From: Zea mays
Taxonomy: Eukaryota > Streptophyta > Magnoliopsida > Poales > Poaceae
Direction: 5' to 3'
DNA length: 64,000 nt
Assembly: GCF_902167145.1 (NCBI RefSeq)
Contig: NC_050101.1
Span: 129,486,990 to 129,550,989, forward strand
Within the stretch, counting starts at the first letter, position 1. Every line of letters begins with the position of its first letter. Of the stretch, positions 11,061-21,309 are shown piece by piece. Under the pieces are notes generated by a model, which was not told the origin of the DNA, searched no databases, and saw only the letters and a program-made list of their open reading frames with translations. Made by a program: the position numbers and the translations under genes.

Positions 11061-11939
11061 TACTACGCCTCCTCGGGGCCGCGACAGAAGACAGAAGGTA
11101 ATTTTTTAAAACCGATGCAGCGGTATCGAGGCGCCCCGCGTGTGGCCCGACGAAACCTCCAGGCATGGGGGCCGCGGGTCAGTCAGCTACGGAGACAAAT
11201 ATGGCAGTTGGCGTGACCAAAGGTAGATTGACAGTGAGTACGTCAGCAGACGCACGAAAGCGACGCGCCAATCACCAATCAGGCTATTAGCCCCACCTAT
11301 AGGCTCGCATCCTCCCCTGAGGTGGGCCCGGGGCCACTGTCAATGCCCAAAAACAGGGGTACCCCTTACTACTGTATGAAGACGTAGTACCCACGTGGCT
11401 ATCTTTGGTCGCGTGGTAATGGAGCTGTGCGTGGGGCCAGGCCGTGACTCACCCCAGCTTCGAGTGACTACTCTGGGCCAGTAACAGCACCCGACCCCAC
11501 CACGTGGACGGCTCCGGGGCCGCCACGTGGCTAGAGAAGATGATATACTCCAAGGTATCAACAGTGAGTCCGGACCCCCATGGGAAAGTGCCGGACCCCT
11601 GTGTATACAGACCGGGCCTCCGGGTAAGGTCCAGGACCTCCACGGGCGCAAACCGGACCCCTAGGATGGGATCCGGACCCCTCTGTGTGGGGTCCAAGCT
11701 GCTCACAGAAGGGTCCCGGGATTCTGGGACAGAAAATACCCAGGCCTTAATCAAGGCCAGGCGGGGGTCTAGACCGACACGTGTCCGAACCTTATTGTAT
11801 ACGCTTCTGCTCCCCGCCCAGGCGGAGACCCGATGCTGCCGCATGGCCTACTGCACGTGACGTAAGCCAACGGGCGGAGCTTGACGTAAGGCCTCTAGGC
11901 TACGCAGCCTCTACATTTATTGAGGATAAGGTGCGCCGC

Positions 11940-12077
11940 CTGTCCATTCCACTGGTAGGCGGTGTGTCGCCTCTGCATTTATTGAGACCTGTCCATTCCT
12001 CTGGCAGGCGACGACCTGTCCATTCCTCTGGTACGCGGCGATCTGTCCATTCCGCAGGCGGCGTGCCTGTCCATTCC
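11940..12077 (+). repeat. Five CTGTCCATTCC boxes in U3
   Basis: Identical 11-mers start at 11940, 11989, 12016, 12043 and 12067, interleaved with GGCAGGCG-type segments. They lie 230-360 bp upstream of the LTR TATA box, a typical place for repeated U3 enhancer elements. Confidence 0.75.
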
Positions 12078-12304
12078 ACTGGCAGGCGGGACGCCCATAC
12101 TGCCGCGTGCACTACGCTCATCATTACTCGCACGTTACCAAGGAAGCAGTCGCCGCATATCAATACTGCGTGGACTGCAGACATCATGTTGCCGGGAGAT
12201 TGCTCAGGCGTTACTTGCATTAGTTACTCCTATAATGTATTCCTTCTATTATGCTCCTGGGCCCACATGTCGGGGCTCAACATCCTTGTATGTGCCTCCT
12301 GAGC

Positions 12305-12311
12305 TATAAAA
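12305..12311 (+). promoter_or_regulatory. LTR TATA box
   Basis: TATAAAA in GAGCTATAAAAGGGAAGG, a good plant core promoter context. Confidence 0.65.
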
Positions 12312-12729
12312 GGGAAGGCACACAACGTTACAAGACAAGTGCACACACACCCTCAGACAGGCTCACAAGCTCTCTCAAGCTCACAGACTCAATACAACAC
12401 ACAGACAGTGGAGTAGGGTATTACGCTCCGGCGGCCTGAACCACTCTAAATCCTCGTGCCCACTCATGTTCATCAACCATCTAGCAGACAGGCAAAACGC
12501 TTAGGCCCCTCCTCATCTTAGGATTTAGGGCGGGTGCGTTCCGCCACCCGGCCGGAGATTTTCCTCTCCGACATAAACTAAAAACGTGATAGGCTTTTCT
12601 ATTTTGCAAGCATGATAAAATCAAATGTTTTAGAGAACACATTGTAAAAGGCGACGTCAGATATATATATTATGGTTGATTGTTACGCACTACTATTTTG
12701 TTACCGAATCTAGAACACTTGGATTGCAT

Positions 12730-13193
12730 ATTGCTAAAAAAGAACATGTGTTTTAGGATGCTGATACTATGTACAAGGGTGCAATAATTAGCATGGATTC
12801 CATAGTTGATGCATATATTACGATGTCCATTGGTAAAAAATATGGGATACATTAGAAGCCAAATATATAGTTTTTGATGCTGGTAACGAGTTGTATGTCA
12901 TGGAGCAATTTTAGGACTACAAAATAATAGATGGTCATTATATAGTAAAACAAGGTTATAAAATACATATGCAAGTTAAAGAACTTGAGAATTTTGGTTA
13001 TGTTATAGTGGAGAAGTCTGTGGTAGGTTGCATTATAGCTAAGCTACCACATACTTAGATAATTTTTGCTACTTCTCTGAAACATAAAAAACAAGAGTTT
13101 AACATTGTTGATCTCATTGACTCTTTATATGATGAAGAAATGGTGAGTACTAAAGATGTCCGTGACAAGAAAGTTGTTGAGGGGGAGTTCTAG
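12730..13193 (+). pseudogene. Decayed Ty1/copia gag fragment
   Basis: Translation gives a recognisable copia gag stretch: SMDSIVDAYITM, then (after a frameshift near 12840) WDTLEAKYIVFDAGNELYVM, VKELENFGYV, GCIIAKLPHT and FATSLKHKKQEFNIVDLIDS. Internal stops occur after ELYVMEQF, after KLPHT and at the end. It is of UBN2/DUF4219 type and a different copia lineage from the elements at the window start. No LTR could be assigned. Confidence 0.7.
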
Positions 13194-13627
13194 CGCCCAT
13201 GTGGTGTAGAATGTTGAAACAAGCTAGTCGTTGATTGATGGAGAGACTCCTTATAATAAGATCCAAATTGTTAGATATGCACGTTTCTTTTAGTCTGTAT
13301 GGCATTTTTATTAAATTCTTAATGTGATCGGAGTGGCTTAATATTTAATTAGGGATGTTATCCTATGGAATATTGTAGAAGAAACACACTACATGAGTTC
13401 AACTACTAGTATAATCTATGAGATGTGGGCAATCTCTAGATACTCGTGAAAGACATTGAAGTGTAACTTATATATTTCAAACCGAGGGGATACTTGTGCC
13501 AACCTAGTGCTAGAAAAGAACTTTATTGAAACTCACCTTTCACAAAATTGTCAATCCAAGGTATAATCCATTGTTCAGTTGTGAATAAGTTGTAATCCTT
13601 GTTCTAGATGGATGTCCAACTTAGGCT
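13194..13627. other. AT-rich stretch, no gene seen
   Basis: Follows the gag relic. It may be the rest of that decayed element; I see no ORF or clear repeat. Confidence 0.5.
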
Positions 13628-14834
13628 CTGTTTGTTTCCCTCCTAGATTATATAAGTTAGATTATGGTAGAAGGGTATAAGGATAAAATATCACTTTGAG
13701 ATCATAAATAAGCTTAAATAAGATACATAATACAATCTTATTTCAGCTTGGTCACAAATTAATATTTTATCCTCTTACCTAGTGGCGGACGCAGAACGAA
13801 AATTCAGGGGGGCAAAAAAGACTACATGAGAGTCATGATTTTCTAGTTTGCCAAGTCCGCCGACCGCAGTATTGTTGCGACGAGCGAGATCTAGCTTGTC
13901 GAGCGGATCGACGTCATGATAAAAACATGACAAGGGACGGAGGCGCCAGGAAGGGGCGAAGTCGGGTGGCGTCGTATCGGGAATGGGTCGGCGGCGAAAA
14001 CGAGGCAGCGAGCAGACTGGTTTAGGTGGTGTCGGGAAGATTAGAGTTAGACCGGTAGATGCAAGGACTGAACCGAGAGGATCCGACGAGCAGGCTCATA
14101 ACACAGTTGTTTTAGGCCATGTTCTAAATTTCTAGAGTTAACTGTTAACTGGTTTTAGCTGAGTTGGTGCATCTAACAACTAATACTTATTTGAGGGGTA
14201 TAGCTAACAATTAGTTGTTCCGTTCTAAACCTCCCGACTAATTTTAGCAACTATCTATTATATTAGTTTTACGTCCCATTTGAATCATTGGAATTGAATT
14301 CCATTCCAATAATAGTAATTTAGATATATATATATATATATCAATTAAGCTAATTCGATTTTATACAAAATATATTTGTATACTATTATTAGTAAGATGT
14401 CAGAGATATTTATGTGCTACATTTTACTATATAGGAGTGAGACGAAGAGTGTCATGTAAGTTACAGAGTAGAAACAAATTCTACTAATGCATAAAATCAT
14501 TTCTCATCCTCCACCCTATGAATTTGAGATATGCTTATATCTGAACTTTGGAAAGTGGTGGAATGTCAAATTCCAAAATAAATAAGTTACTTTATTGAGT
14601 GAATTCTATTTCCTCTAAAATGAAGGGATCTAAACGCCTCGTTAGAGATTTAGAACAATACTTTATACTATCTAAAATTTTGATTTTTTTCTACACTTAA
14701 TACTAAATAATCGTTAGACATAAAAGGGTGTACAAAATTGAGGGAGCATGACCCACTTTGCCCCCTTTGGATCCGTCTCTGCTCTTACTCTTCCATTATA
14801 TTCCAACTTATATCATCTAGAAGGGAAACACACA
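13628..14834. mobile_element. MITE-like inverted-repeat element, split by a later insertion
   Basis: The left end GTTTGTTTCCCTCCTAGATT...ATAAGTTAGATTATG at 13628 is mirrored at the right end, whose complement reads GTGTTTCCCTTCTAGATG then ATATAAGTTGGAATATAATG. The arms are about 60 bp. A 1 kb element with its own ends interrupts it at 13780. Superfamily unknown. Confidence 0.55.
13780..14781. mobile_element. hAT-like non-autonomous DNA transposon, 1002 bp
   Basis: Terminal inverted repeats TAGTGGCGGACGCAG and (complement of the right end) CAGAGACGGATCC, each followed by a GGGGGGCAAA stretch. Flanking 8 bp are CTCTTACC and CTCTTACT, one mismatch, and 8 bp duplications are the hAT hallmark. 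No transposase is visible. AT-rich interior. Confidence 0.55.
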
Positions 14835-15600
14835 TTCCATAATAATCTTCACTAAAACTCTAGTATATTAAAGAACAATGACTTTGAGATTATTTAATAG
14901 ACCGCGTGTGCCGTTATATCGCTGGTTGGATCCAACCTACCTAATAGGGCTAGAGTGTGTGCCGTCATGTCACCTATCGATAATGGGTTGGACGCAACCT
15001 AATGGAGCTAACCGTTGATCCAGGTTGTTGTCTCGTACCGGACCTGTTTTTTATCTGGACATGCTTGTGCACGAGAACCCGCCAATCAATAATGCCCACA
15101 CTGTGTGCCTGGCCGTGCAGAGGAATGGCGCCAGCTCTCACAATTGCATAGGTGAGACCTTCATAATTTATGCTAAGTTTACTTGATGAAATGCAATTTC
15201 TCTAAAACAGTAATGATAACACTACAACGAGAATAATTTTAGGAGTAATAAGATGAACCATGGGTCAGGCTAAAATCGCAGACCTCAGCGCCTTCGACAG
15301 TTCGACTGCCAGGTACTAACCAAGGATAATTAGCTGGAGTACTGTGCTATCATTGCATCAGCCTATACATATGCTAGCTGTCAACCACTCAACTGCTTGG
15401 GTCCCTTGTTTAAGGCCAAAACTTTATCTTTGCTTTGTCCAGTTGTAGACCTGATCACGCAGTTGAAACAGAGCAACCATGTGTGAATTTTGCGAAATTC
15501 TTGTGAAATTCCAAAAAAATTCCTATTTGATGAAAGAAATACTCTACACACCAGATAAGGCAGAGGCGGTGTTAACGCTTTTCCTCAGCTAGAAATTGCG
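14835..15600. other. Intergenic, upstream of the lipase gene
   Basis: No coding sequence, LTR or clear repeat recognised. Confidence 0.5.
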
Positions 15601-16141
15601 TGGATGCATTCGTTGACCGTGCTCTCCCAAAAACGATGGGCGGCTTTCTACGCGGTCCGGATCCTCGCCGTCCTAACAACTTCCGGCGGCGTGAGTCGTG
15701 ACCGCGGTGGTGCGAAAGCACCACGAAGGAAAGCGAAGCTGCGAAGAGCGGCCTGTGGCACTGGCAGTGCACGTGTGCCGTGTGTGCTGCGGCGCGGCGC
15801 ACACGGCAGGCACTGCACAGCCAGCGAGGCAGAAGAAACACAGGGAGCGCCGCGCCCCCACCAGACCTGCCCTGCCACCCACTCCAGCTCGCCGGGCTCG
15901 GGCGTTCCGGAAGAAACAAGGCTGGAAAATATATTTTTTAAACAATTCGACCAACCCCAAGTCCAGACCCGCAGCGCCCGCCGGAGGCGGAGGGAACCGA
16001 GCCGGCGACCGGCAGACCGCAGAGAAGAGGCCTGGAGCCGACCGCAGAGAAGAGGCCAGGAGCCGACCGCAGGCAGCCGCCACCGCACCAGAACCCGAGG
16101 TCTCGAGGCAATCGAGCGCACGCGGGTCGGGGGCTGCGGCC
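15601..16141 (+). promoter_or_regulatory. GC-rich leader/promoter-proximal region of the lipase gene
   Basis: Sharply more GC- and CpG-rich than the DNA to its left, as usual for grass gene 5' ends. The frame of exon 1 stays open upstream to 15698, so a longer N-terminus is formally possible, but the upstream residues are Arg/Pro/Ala-rich and unlike the family. No clear TATA box was found; the transcription start is unknown. Confidence 0.5.
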
Positions 16142-19100
16142 ATGTCGGTGAGTTGCGGGCTCGAGTGGGTGGTGTGCCTTGGCTGCACGCGGTGGGCGTG
16201 GAAGCGGCTCACCTACATCGGCGCCTACGACAGCGAGACGTGGCCGCCGGCGTCCGCCGACGAGTTCGAGCCCGTCCCGCGCCTCTGCCGCGCCGTGCTC
16301 GCGAACTACGACGAGGAGCTCTCCAGCCCCAAGTTCGCGCCGCCGGAGCACGGCTACTTCGATATCGACCCCAAGGGCATCCTCAAGCGGGCTAACTACG
16401 ACGAGGTCCGCAACGCGTGCCCGCCGTACCTCGTCTACGTCGACGAGGCGCACAAGGAGATCATCCTCGCCGTGCGCGGCCTCAACCTCGTGCGCAACGC
16501 CGACTACAAGGTGCCTGCCTTCCGTTCCGTCGTCCAGCTCGCGAGCAATCGGCGATCGGCCGTCCCGTCGTGAGCGGGAGAGGTTTGACGGGTTGTCGCT
16601 CGCGTCACGAATTCCTCCGCAGGTGCTCATGGACAACAAGCTCGGGATGCAGATGTTCGACGGCGGCTACGTGCACCACGGCCTGCTCAAGGCCGCCAAG
16701 TTCATCCTGGAGCGGGAGACGGAGACGCTGAGGAACCTGCTGCGCCGTTACGGGCCCGAGTACAAGCTCATCCTCACCGGCCACTCGCTCGGCTCCGGCA
16801 TCGCCGCGCTCATGACCGTGCTGGTGGTCAACAACCGCAAGGAGTTCGACAACATACCCAGGAGCCGAGTCAAGTGCTACGCCCTCGCGCCCGCCAGGTG
16901 TATGTCGCTCAACCTCGCCGTCAAGTACGCTGACGTCATCAACTCCGTCGTGCTCCAGGTACGGAGGCGCGTTGGACCTTCTATCTTAAGGTGGTCGCTC
17001 CGTGCGGTATTAGGATGTTGCCACGGAGTTCTCCGGATGTTGATTTTTCTGCCTTGATGAACAATTGCTCTGTTGGGATGGTTTTTTGGCGAGGGGAGGG
17101 GGAAAGGGGATCAATTGGATCAAATGTGCTTTGCTTGTTGCCTCATTGAGAATGTCTTTCAAAGCTGAATTAGTTTGATTAGACGGAACGGCAGGAATCG
17201 TTTAGTTTTCACGCGCTAAAGAAAGGTTGTCTAGAGGAGGTTTAAGTCATATCTGTCCATCATGGAATGCAATGTTCAATTTGAGGAGCAGCCTGTACCG
17301 ATAAATGGACCCTGCTTTCTCATTGCCCCACAACGTGATGAATTTGTTTCATGCAGCAAGTTGAGTTGATAGAGAATAGAGACCATGGTTTAGATTTTTG
17401 AAGAAACATAGATAGCGTGCTTGAATATATTATATATATTCTATTTGTGTGTGCTGCAAGTCTGCAACTACCAATGTTGGTTGTTGTTCTGTTGCTGTCT
17501 TGCTTATTCTGAATAAATGAACCTTTATGAACTCAGCCAATCCTGTATTGTCAATTTAATTGTTATCTCTGGTAGTAATGAAATCTTAGTCTCATCTGAA
17601 GTCTTTGCCTTTATGGTCTCTCTTCCAGGACGACTTTTTGCCAAGAACACCGACTCCGCTAGAGTACATTTTTGGTTCTATCTTCTGGTAACTAGATCAT
17701 GTTCACTGTCTCCAGATTCTTATTTGTTCAGGAAAAAGAACAACTGCATGTATGATCGAGTTTTTCACCATGCCTTTATGCTTTGGAGTTTGGACAGCTT
17801 GCCCTGCATGCTATTTCTCATCTGCTTGAGAGATACATTTAAACAAGACAAGAGAAAATTTAAAGATCCAAGAAGACTGTATGCACCTGGGCGAATGTAT
17901 CATATCGTTGAGAGGAAATTTTGCAGGTAATGTATCATGTCATTGCAAATAGCATCTTCCCCTGCTTGCGAATTGCTCTTTTCTTTTTTTATGTCATAAA
18001 TAATATAAACAAAAACCTACTCTTCTAGTATATGGGAGCTCCTGCCTATGGATTATAATCCATACTACAGTCTTTTCATGATTTAAAGCAAAGATTTTTA
18101 GTCCTTGTATTTTTTCTAGCAGAAAGCAGCAAAGCTTCAGTCTGCTCATGCATGAGAGTATGGAGGCTCCAATCATGTATTCTTCTATATTGTTTGAACA
18201 GATGAAGGCTACCTTCCTCAACTTCCTTACATTTCTTCTGGTCAATTAAAAGATAAAATGAATTACAAATATTAAGAATAAGTTAGAGTTCAGGAGCCTA
18301 GTACAGATAGGTTGTTTCGAAATTGGCGAGTTATCTCGAGATTATCGGATAATATATCTTTTTAGGGCCTATTATCATGGAATGTGATCCATGCCAGTAC
18401 CTAGGTTTGATGTATGTTGGTACAGCATGATGTGCATAATACATTTTTTTTTCGCGAGCGGGTTGAGACCCGTATTTCATTAAGAGGGAAGGAGTTCTAT
18501 TACAGCATGACCTGCATAATACAATGCTTAAGGTGTTTTATTTAACATTTTTTTTCACTGTTGTACACGAAAGTATGCTATGATATTTTTAATGGATATA
18601 GTTCTACTCATCTGCAGATGTGGAAGATTCCCACCTGAGGTTAGAACTGCAATTCCAGTGGAAGGGCGCTTTGAGCATGTTGTGTTATCATGCAGTACCA
18701 CTTCTGATCATGGCATTTATTGGATTGAACGAGAATCACAAAAGGCTTTAGAGGTATAAACTCATTATACTACATGTCCCAGATTTATTTTTACAATTTA
18801 ACATGTACTTTCCCTTTCTCTCTGCAAACTGTAGTATCTTGTTGATTACACATTTATCCAATTGCTAAATCTTGGCCATATTATATTTACGGTTGATATA
18901 CCATTGTACTTACAAGAAATTGTTAGAAAATGATAGGGAAGTTCCCCTACCATATATGTAATATAAATATCCAATATAAGAACGAAATAGCATCACAAGA
19001 TATGTACCAACTCCTAAATAGCAGATGTTCAACAAGAAATTGTGGAACCATGTTTGTATCACTAACTTATATGATTTTGCCATATGGAAAACCAAGGAAA

Positions 19101-19813
19101 ACTCTGCCAAAACTGTATTTTTCCAAGCATCTACTTGTTTGAGATTTGGCTTTACATTTTATCTTTTTGTTTGCTTCCCCTATTTCTCTTTTGTGCGTAT
19201 TTTTCTTCCCCTAAAAGCTGTTGTAAAATTAAGAAGTACAATTGTGTCATCTTTCTTTTGTTGTAAATTGTATTTGGAAGATGTCTACCTTTTACCAATA
19301 TGAATAAACTTGGAAAAAGGCTGAGCTACTTGGGAACAAAGTGTTCAGAAATGTACGTCTTTGTTGCAGCAAACTCAGCAGAGCTTCAACTTCTATATAC
19401 TGGAACTTGTGGTTGCTTGCAGCATTGGTATGCTAACTTTTGCAGTGAATATTTGTTGTTGATTACAGATTTATGTTTTTTTGCAGCTAATGATAAACAG
19501 CAAGAAGGAAACGACTCCACCTTCGCAGCAAAAGATGGAGAGATTGCAAAGTTTTGAGGAGGAACACAAGAATGCTCTCCAGAGAGCAAAGACCCTGGAT
19601 GTTCCTCATGCTGCGGACCTGTCTGAAGAGGAGATTCAGGAGGAGGATAGCACTGCACCACCCTCTGATACTCATAGCGAAACAACCACGGAAACAAAAT
19701 CTGGAGGTAGAACGAGTTGGGACGAACTGATGGAGAAGCTTTTCACCAGGGATGAAGATGGGAGACTTGTCGTGAACAAGGACGCGATGGCGAGGGAAAT
19801 TGTTGTCCTGTAA
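16142..19813 (+). CDS. Class 3 lipase (sn1-specific diacylglycerol lipase-like), 6 exons
   Basis: The one convincing host gene. Exons 16142-16510, 16623-16958, 17629-17687, 17798-17926, 18618-18753 and 19487-19813 all join with GT..AG introns in frame to give 451 residues. The start MSVSCGLEWVVCLGC fits the plant family. The alpha/beta-hydrolase core includes ILAVRGLNLV, MFDGGYVHHGLL, the nucleophile elbow GHSLGSG (Ser at about 178), YALAPARCMSLNLAVKYAD, the presumed catalytic Asp in DDFLPRTPTPLEY (about 236/237), and the His in TTSDHGIYWIERE (about 329). The C-terminal 108 residues are acidic with the conserved end TSWDELMEKLFTRDEDG. It is predicted to hydrolyse an acyl ester of diacylglycerol or a related lipid; substrate and location are inferred from the family only. 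No defects are visible and it should be functional. Retroelements flank it on both sides. Confidence 0.92.
18443..18500 (-). mobile_element. Short 5'-truncated LINE-like insertion in intron 4
   Basis: A 58 bp insert starts with a T-run (a poly-A tail on the minus strand), followed by CGCGAGCGGGTTGAGACCCG and ATTTCATTAAGAGGGAAGGA, resembling cereal LINE 3' ends. It is bounded by 22 bp direct repeats (TACAGCATGATGTGCATAAT at 18421 and TACAGCATGACCTGCATAAT at 18501, both then AC), fitting target-primed reverse transcription. Confidence 0.65.
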
Positions 19814-19907
19814 CGAGTGCCGAGACTGCTCTGTCCGTGGTAGTTTATTCTATTAGCGAGCTGTATAAAAGAGTAAGCTGCGGTTGTGATATATTTAAAA
19901 CTGTATT

Positions 19908-20127
19908 CAACAGCTTATCTATACCCATATTCATATTCAAAGTACACTCTACAAACAGTGTAATATACATTACACTGTAAAACAGTGTTTTTTTGACCAT
20001 ATGGGTGAACTGGTATATATTGCACCCATATAGTCACCCAAAATACTGTTTTACACCATTTTGCAATGTACATTACACGTTTGTAGAATATAGTTTGAAT
20101 ATGTATATGAGTATGAATAAGTTGTTG
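19908..20127. mobile_element. Foldback MITE, 220 bp, just downstream of the lipase stop codon
   Basis: Nearly the whole element is one inverted repeat with arms of about 100 bp. CAACAGCTTATCTATACCC on the left pairs with the complement of GAGTATGAATAAGTTGTTG on the right, and GTACACTCTACAAAC pairs with GTTTGTAGAATATAG. It begins 95 bp after the stop codon, so it could lie in the 3' UTR. No clear target duplication. Confidence 0.75.
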
Positions 20128-20135
20128 GAGATAGT

Positions 20136-20251
20136 AGGACTAGTTTGGAAAGTGGAAACTTAAATCTCTTCGGGATTCTCGAGGATTAGAGAGAAAATTA
20201 ATCTCAATCTTCAGAAATTTCGAAGAGGATTTAAGTTTTTAAACTAGTCCT
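20136..20251. mobile_element. Small inverted-repeat MITE, 116 bp
   Basis: Ends AGGACTAGTTTGGAAA and TTTTTAAACTAGTCCT are inverted repeats, and the inner arms (ACTTAAATCTCTTCG and CGAAGAGGATTTAAGT) also pair. Superfamily not assigned. Confidence 0.65.
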
Positions 20252-20362
20252 TAGTGTTTAAACTGTCTTTTTTAGATCAAGGTCTATCTGGTAGACAATT
20301 ACACACTTTAAATAGTACAAAGCCCGTGTTTTATGATGGCACATAGATGTGACGTCACATAT

Positions 20363-21004
20363 TGTTGGGGACTTGTTCTCAAATGCTAGGAGTTAAGAAC
20401 AAGGCAACATAAAAAATGTTAATCGCTAAAGTCCTTCGTCCTTCGAAGCATTATTTCCCTTAGGATATAATGATTTTCGGACGAAGGTGATGAAGAGCGT
20501 ATCTTCATAAATTTATTATACAGTGACGAAGGATAAAATGTAGAGAATATAAAAGATAACATAAATAATTATATATTACTATCAGACATAGACATAAACA
20601 TCTTTGAATTACAAATGTACCTTCAACTGGAAGGAGATGATAGTACAAGTGTGACGCAAAAAGCGAATGCCAAGTCAGCGTGAACAGTACGGGAGTACTG
20701 TTCACCTATTTATAGGCGCGGGACACAACCCATACAAAATTACATTCATGCCCTTTACAGTTGATAATAATTCTATAGTAATCTGTCGAGGTCTAAATAG
20801 CCTTTTCATCTTTAAGTCGGTTTCACTTTCTGCTATCACGCTGAAGCTTTCCTGCTCACACCTTCGGCGCTGTATCAACCTTCGTATTATTCTGGTCTAC
20901 TGTGGTGCCGACTTGAGTCTGAAGATACCTGTTCACACATTATACTCCAGAAATACTGTTAAATCCTGTTTTTGAGGACCTTCGGATGCCGAAGGTCCCC
21001 AACA
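20363..21004 (-). repeat. Element A 3' LTR (left)
   Basis: TGTTGGGGACTTGTTCTC...GAAGGTCCCCAACA on the plus strand. The minus-strand purine tract GCGAGGGGCTAC abuts it at 21005. The TATA box is TATTTATA at 20707-20714 (TATAAATA on the minus strand). Confidence 0.95.
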
Positions 21005-21160
21005 GTAGCCCCTCGCAATATTAATTTGTTTAAAATAATAAATTTAGATTGCGACATGGACGAAGGCTTTACGCCGAAGGTCCGAAAAAACACCTTCCCT
21101 TTGCTAGAATAGCAACATTCACTGACAAGCGGGGTCTTTCAATTTTCAACGCACTTGGCG

Positions 21161-21168
21161 TATAAATA
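21161..21168 (+). promoter_or_regulatory. TATA box of the element A antisense gene
   Basis: TATAAATA on the plus strand, 142 bp before the ATG of the antisense gene and outside the LTR, so this gene appears to have its own promoter. Confidence 0.65.
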
Positions 21169-21309
21169 CGGTCATACCGCAAACTCATTTGACACGCTCT
21201 CTGGCCAACTGCTCCCGCTCACTCAATTTTTAGCTCTTGTGCACTAAGATTTGTTAAGCCTTTAGTTTTGAAGCTTCGGCTTTGAAAATAGTTTTTAGTG
21301 TCTCCGAAG

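Larger units (their letters stand above)
6427..12573 (+). mobile_element. Ty3/gypsy retrotransposon, Tat-like, 3' part
   Basis: Holds the C-terminal end of integrase, a long 3' region with an antisense ORF, and a 3' LTR. The 5' part is cut off by the copia insertion at 6426. A long post-pol region with an antisense ORF is a known trait of Tat-lineage elements (Grande is the maize example). The LTR here (1.24 kb) is longer than I recall for Grande, so I do not assign a family. Confidence 0.75.
11338..12573 (+). repeat. 3' LTR of the Tat-like element
   Basis: 1236 bp, starting TGTCAATGCCCAAAAACAGG and ending TCCTCTCCGACA. It follows a purine/G-rich tract (GAGGTGGGCCCGGGG). The TG...CA ends, an internal TATA box and subterminal repeats support the call. 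The flanking 5 bp at 12574 (taaac) would be one copy of the target duplication. Confidence 0.7.

Noticed and set aside
15698..16141. In-frame upstream extension of the lipase (148 residues)
   Set aside because: Arg/Pro/Ala-rich and unlike the family, which starts MS..CG.E.VVCLGC; treated as leader.
20505..20975. ORFs inside the element A LTRs (66 and 102 residues, identical in both LTRs)
   Set aside because: Identical because the LTRs are; no start context, motif or conservation in the element B LTRs.
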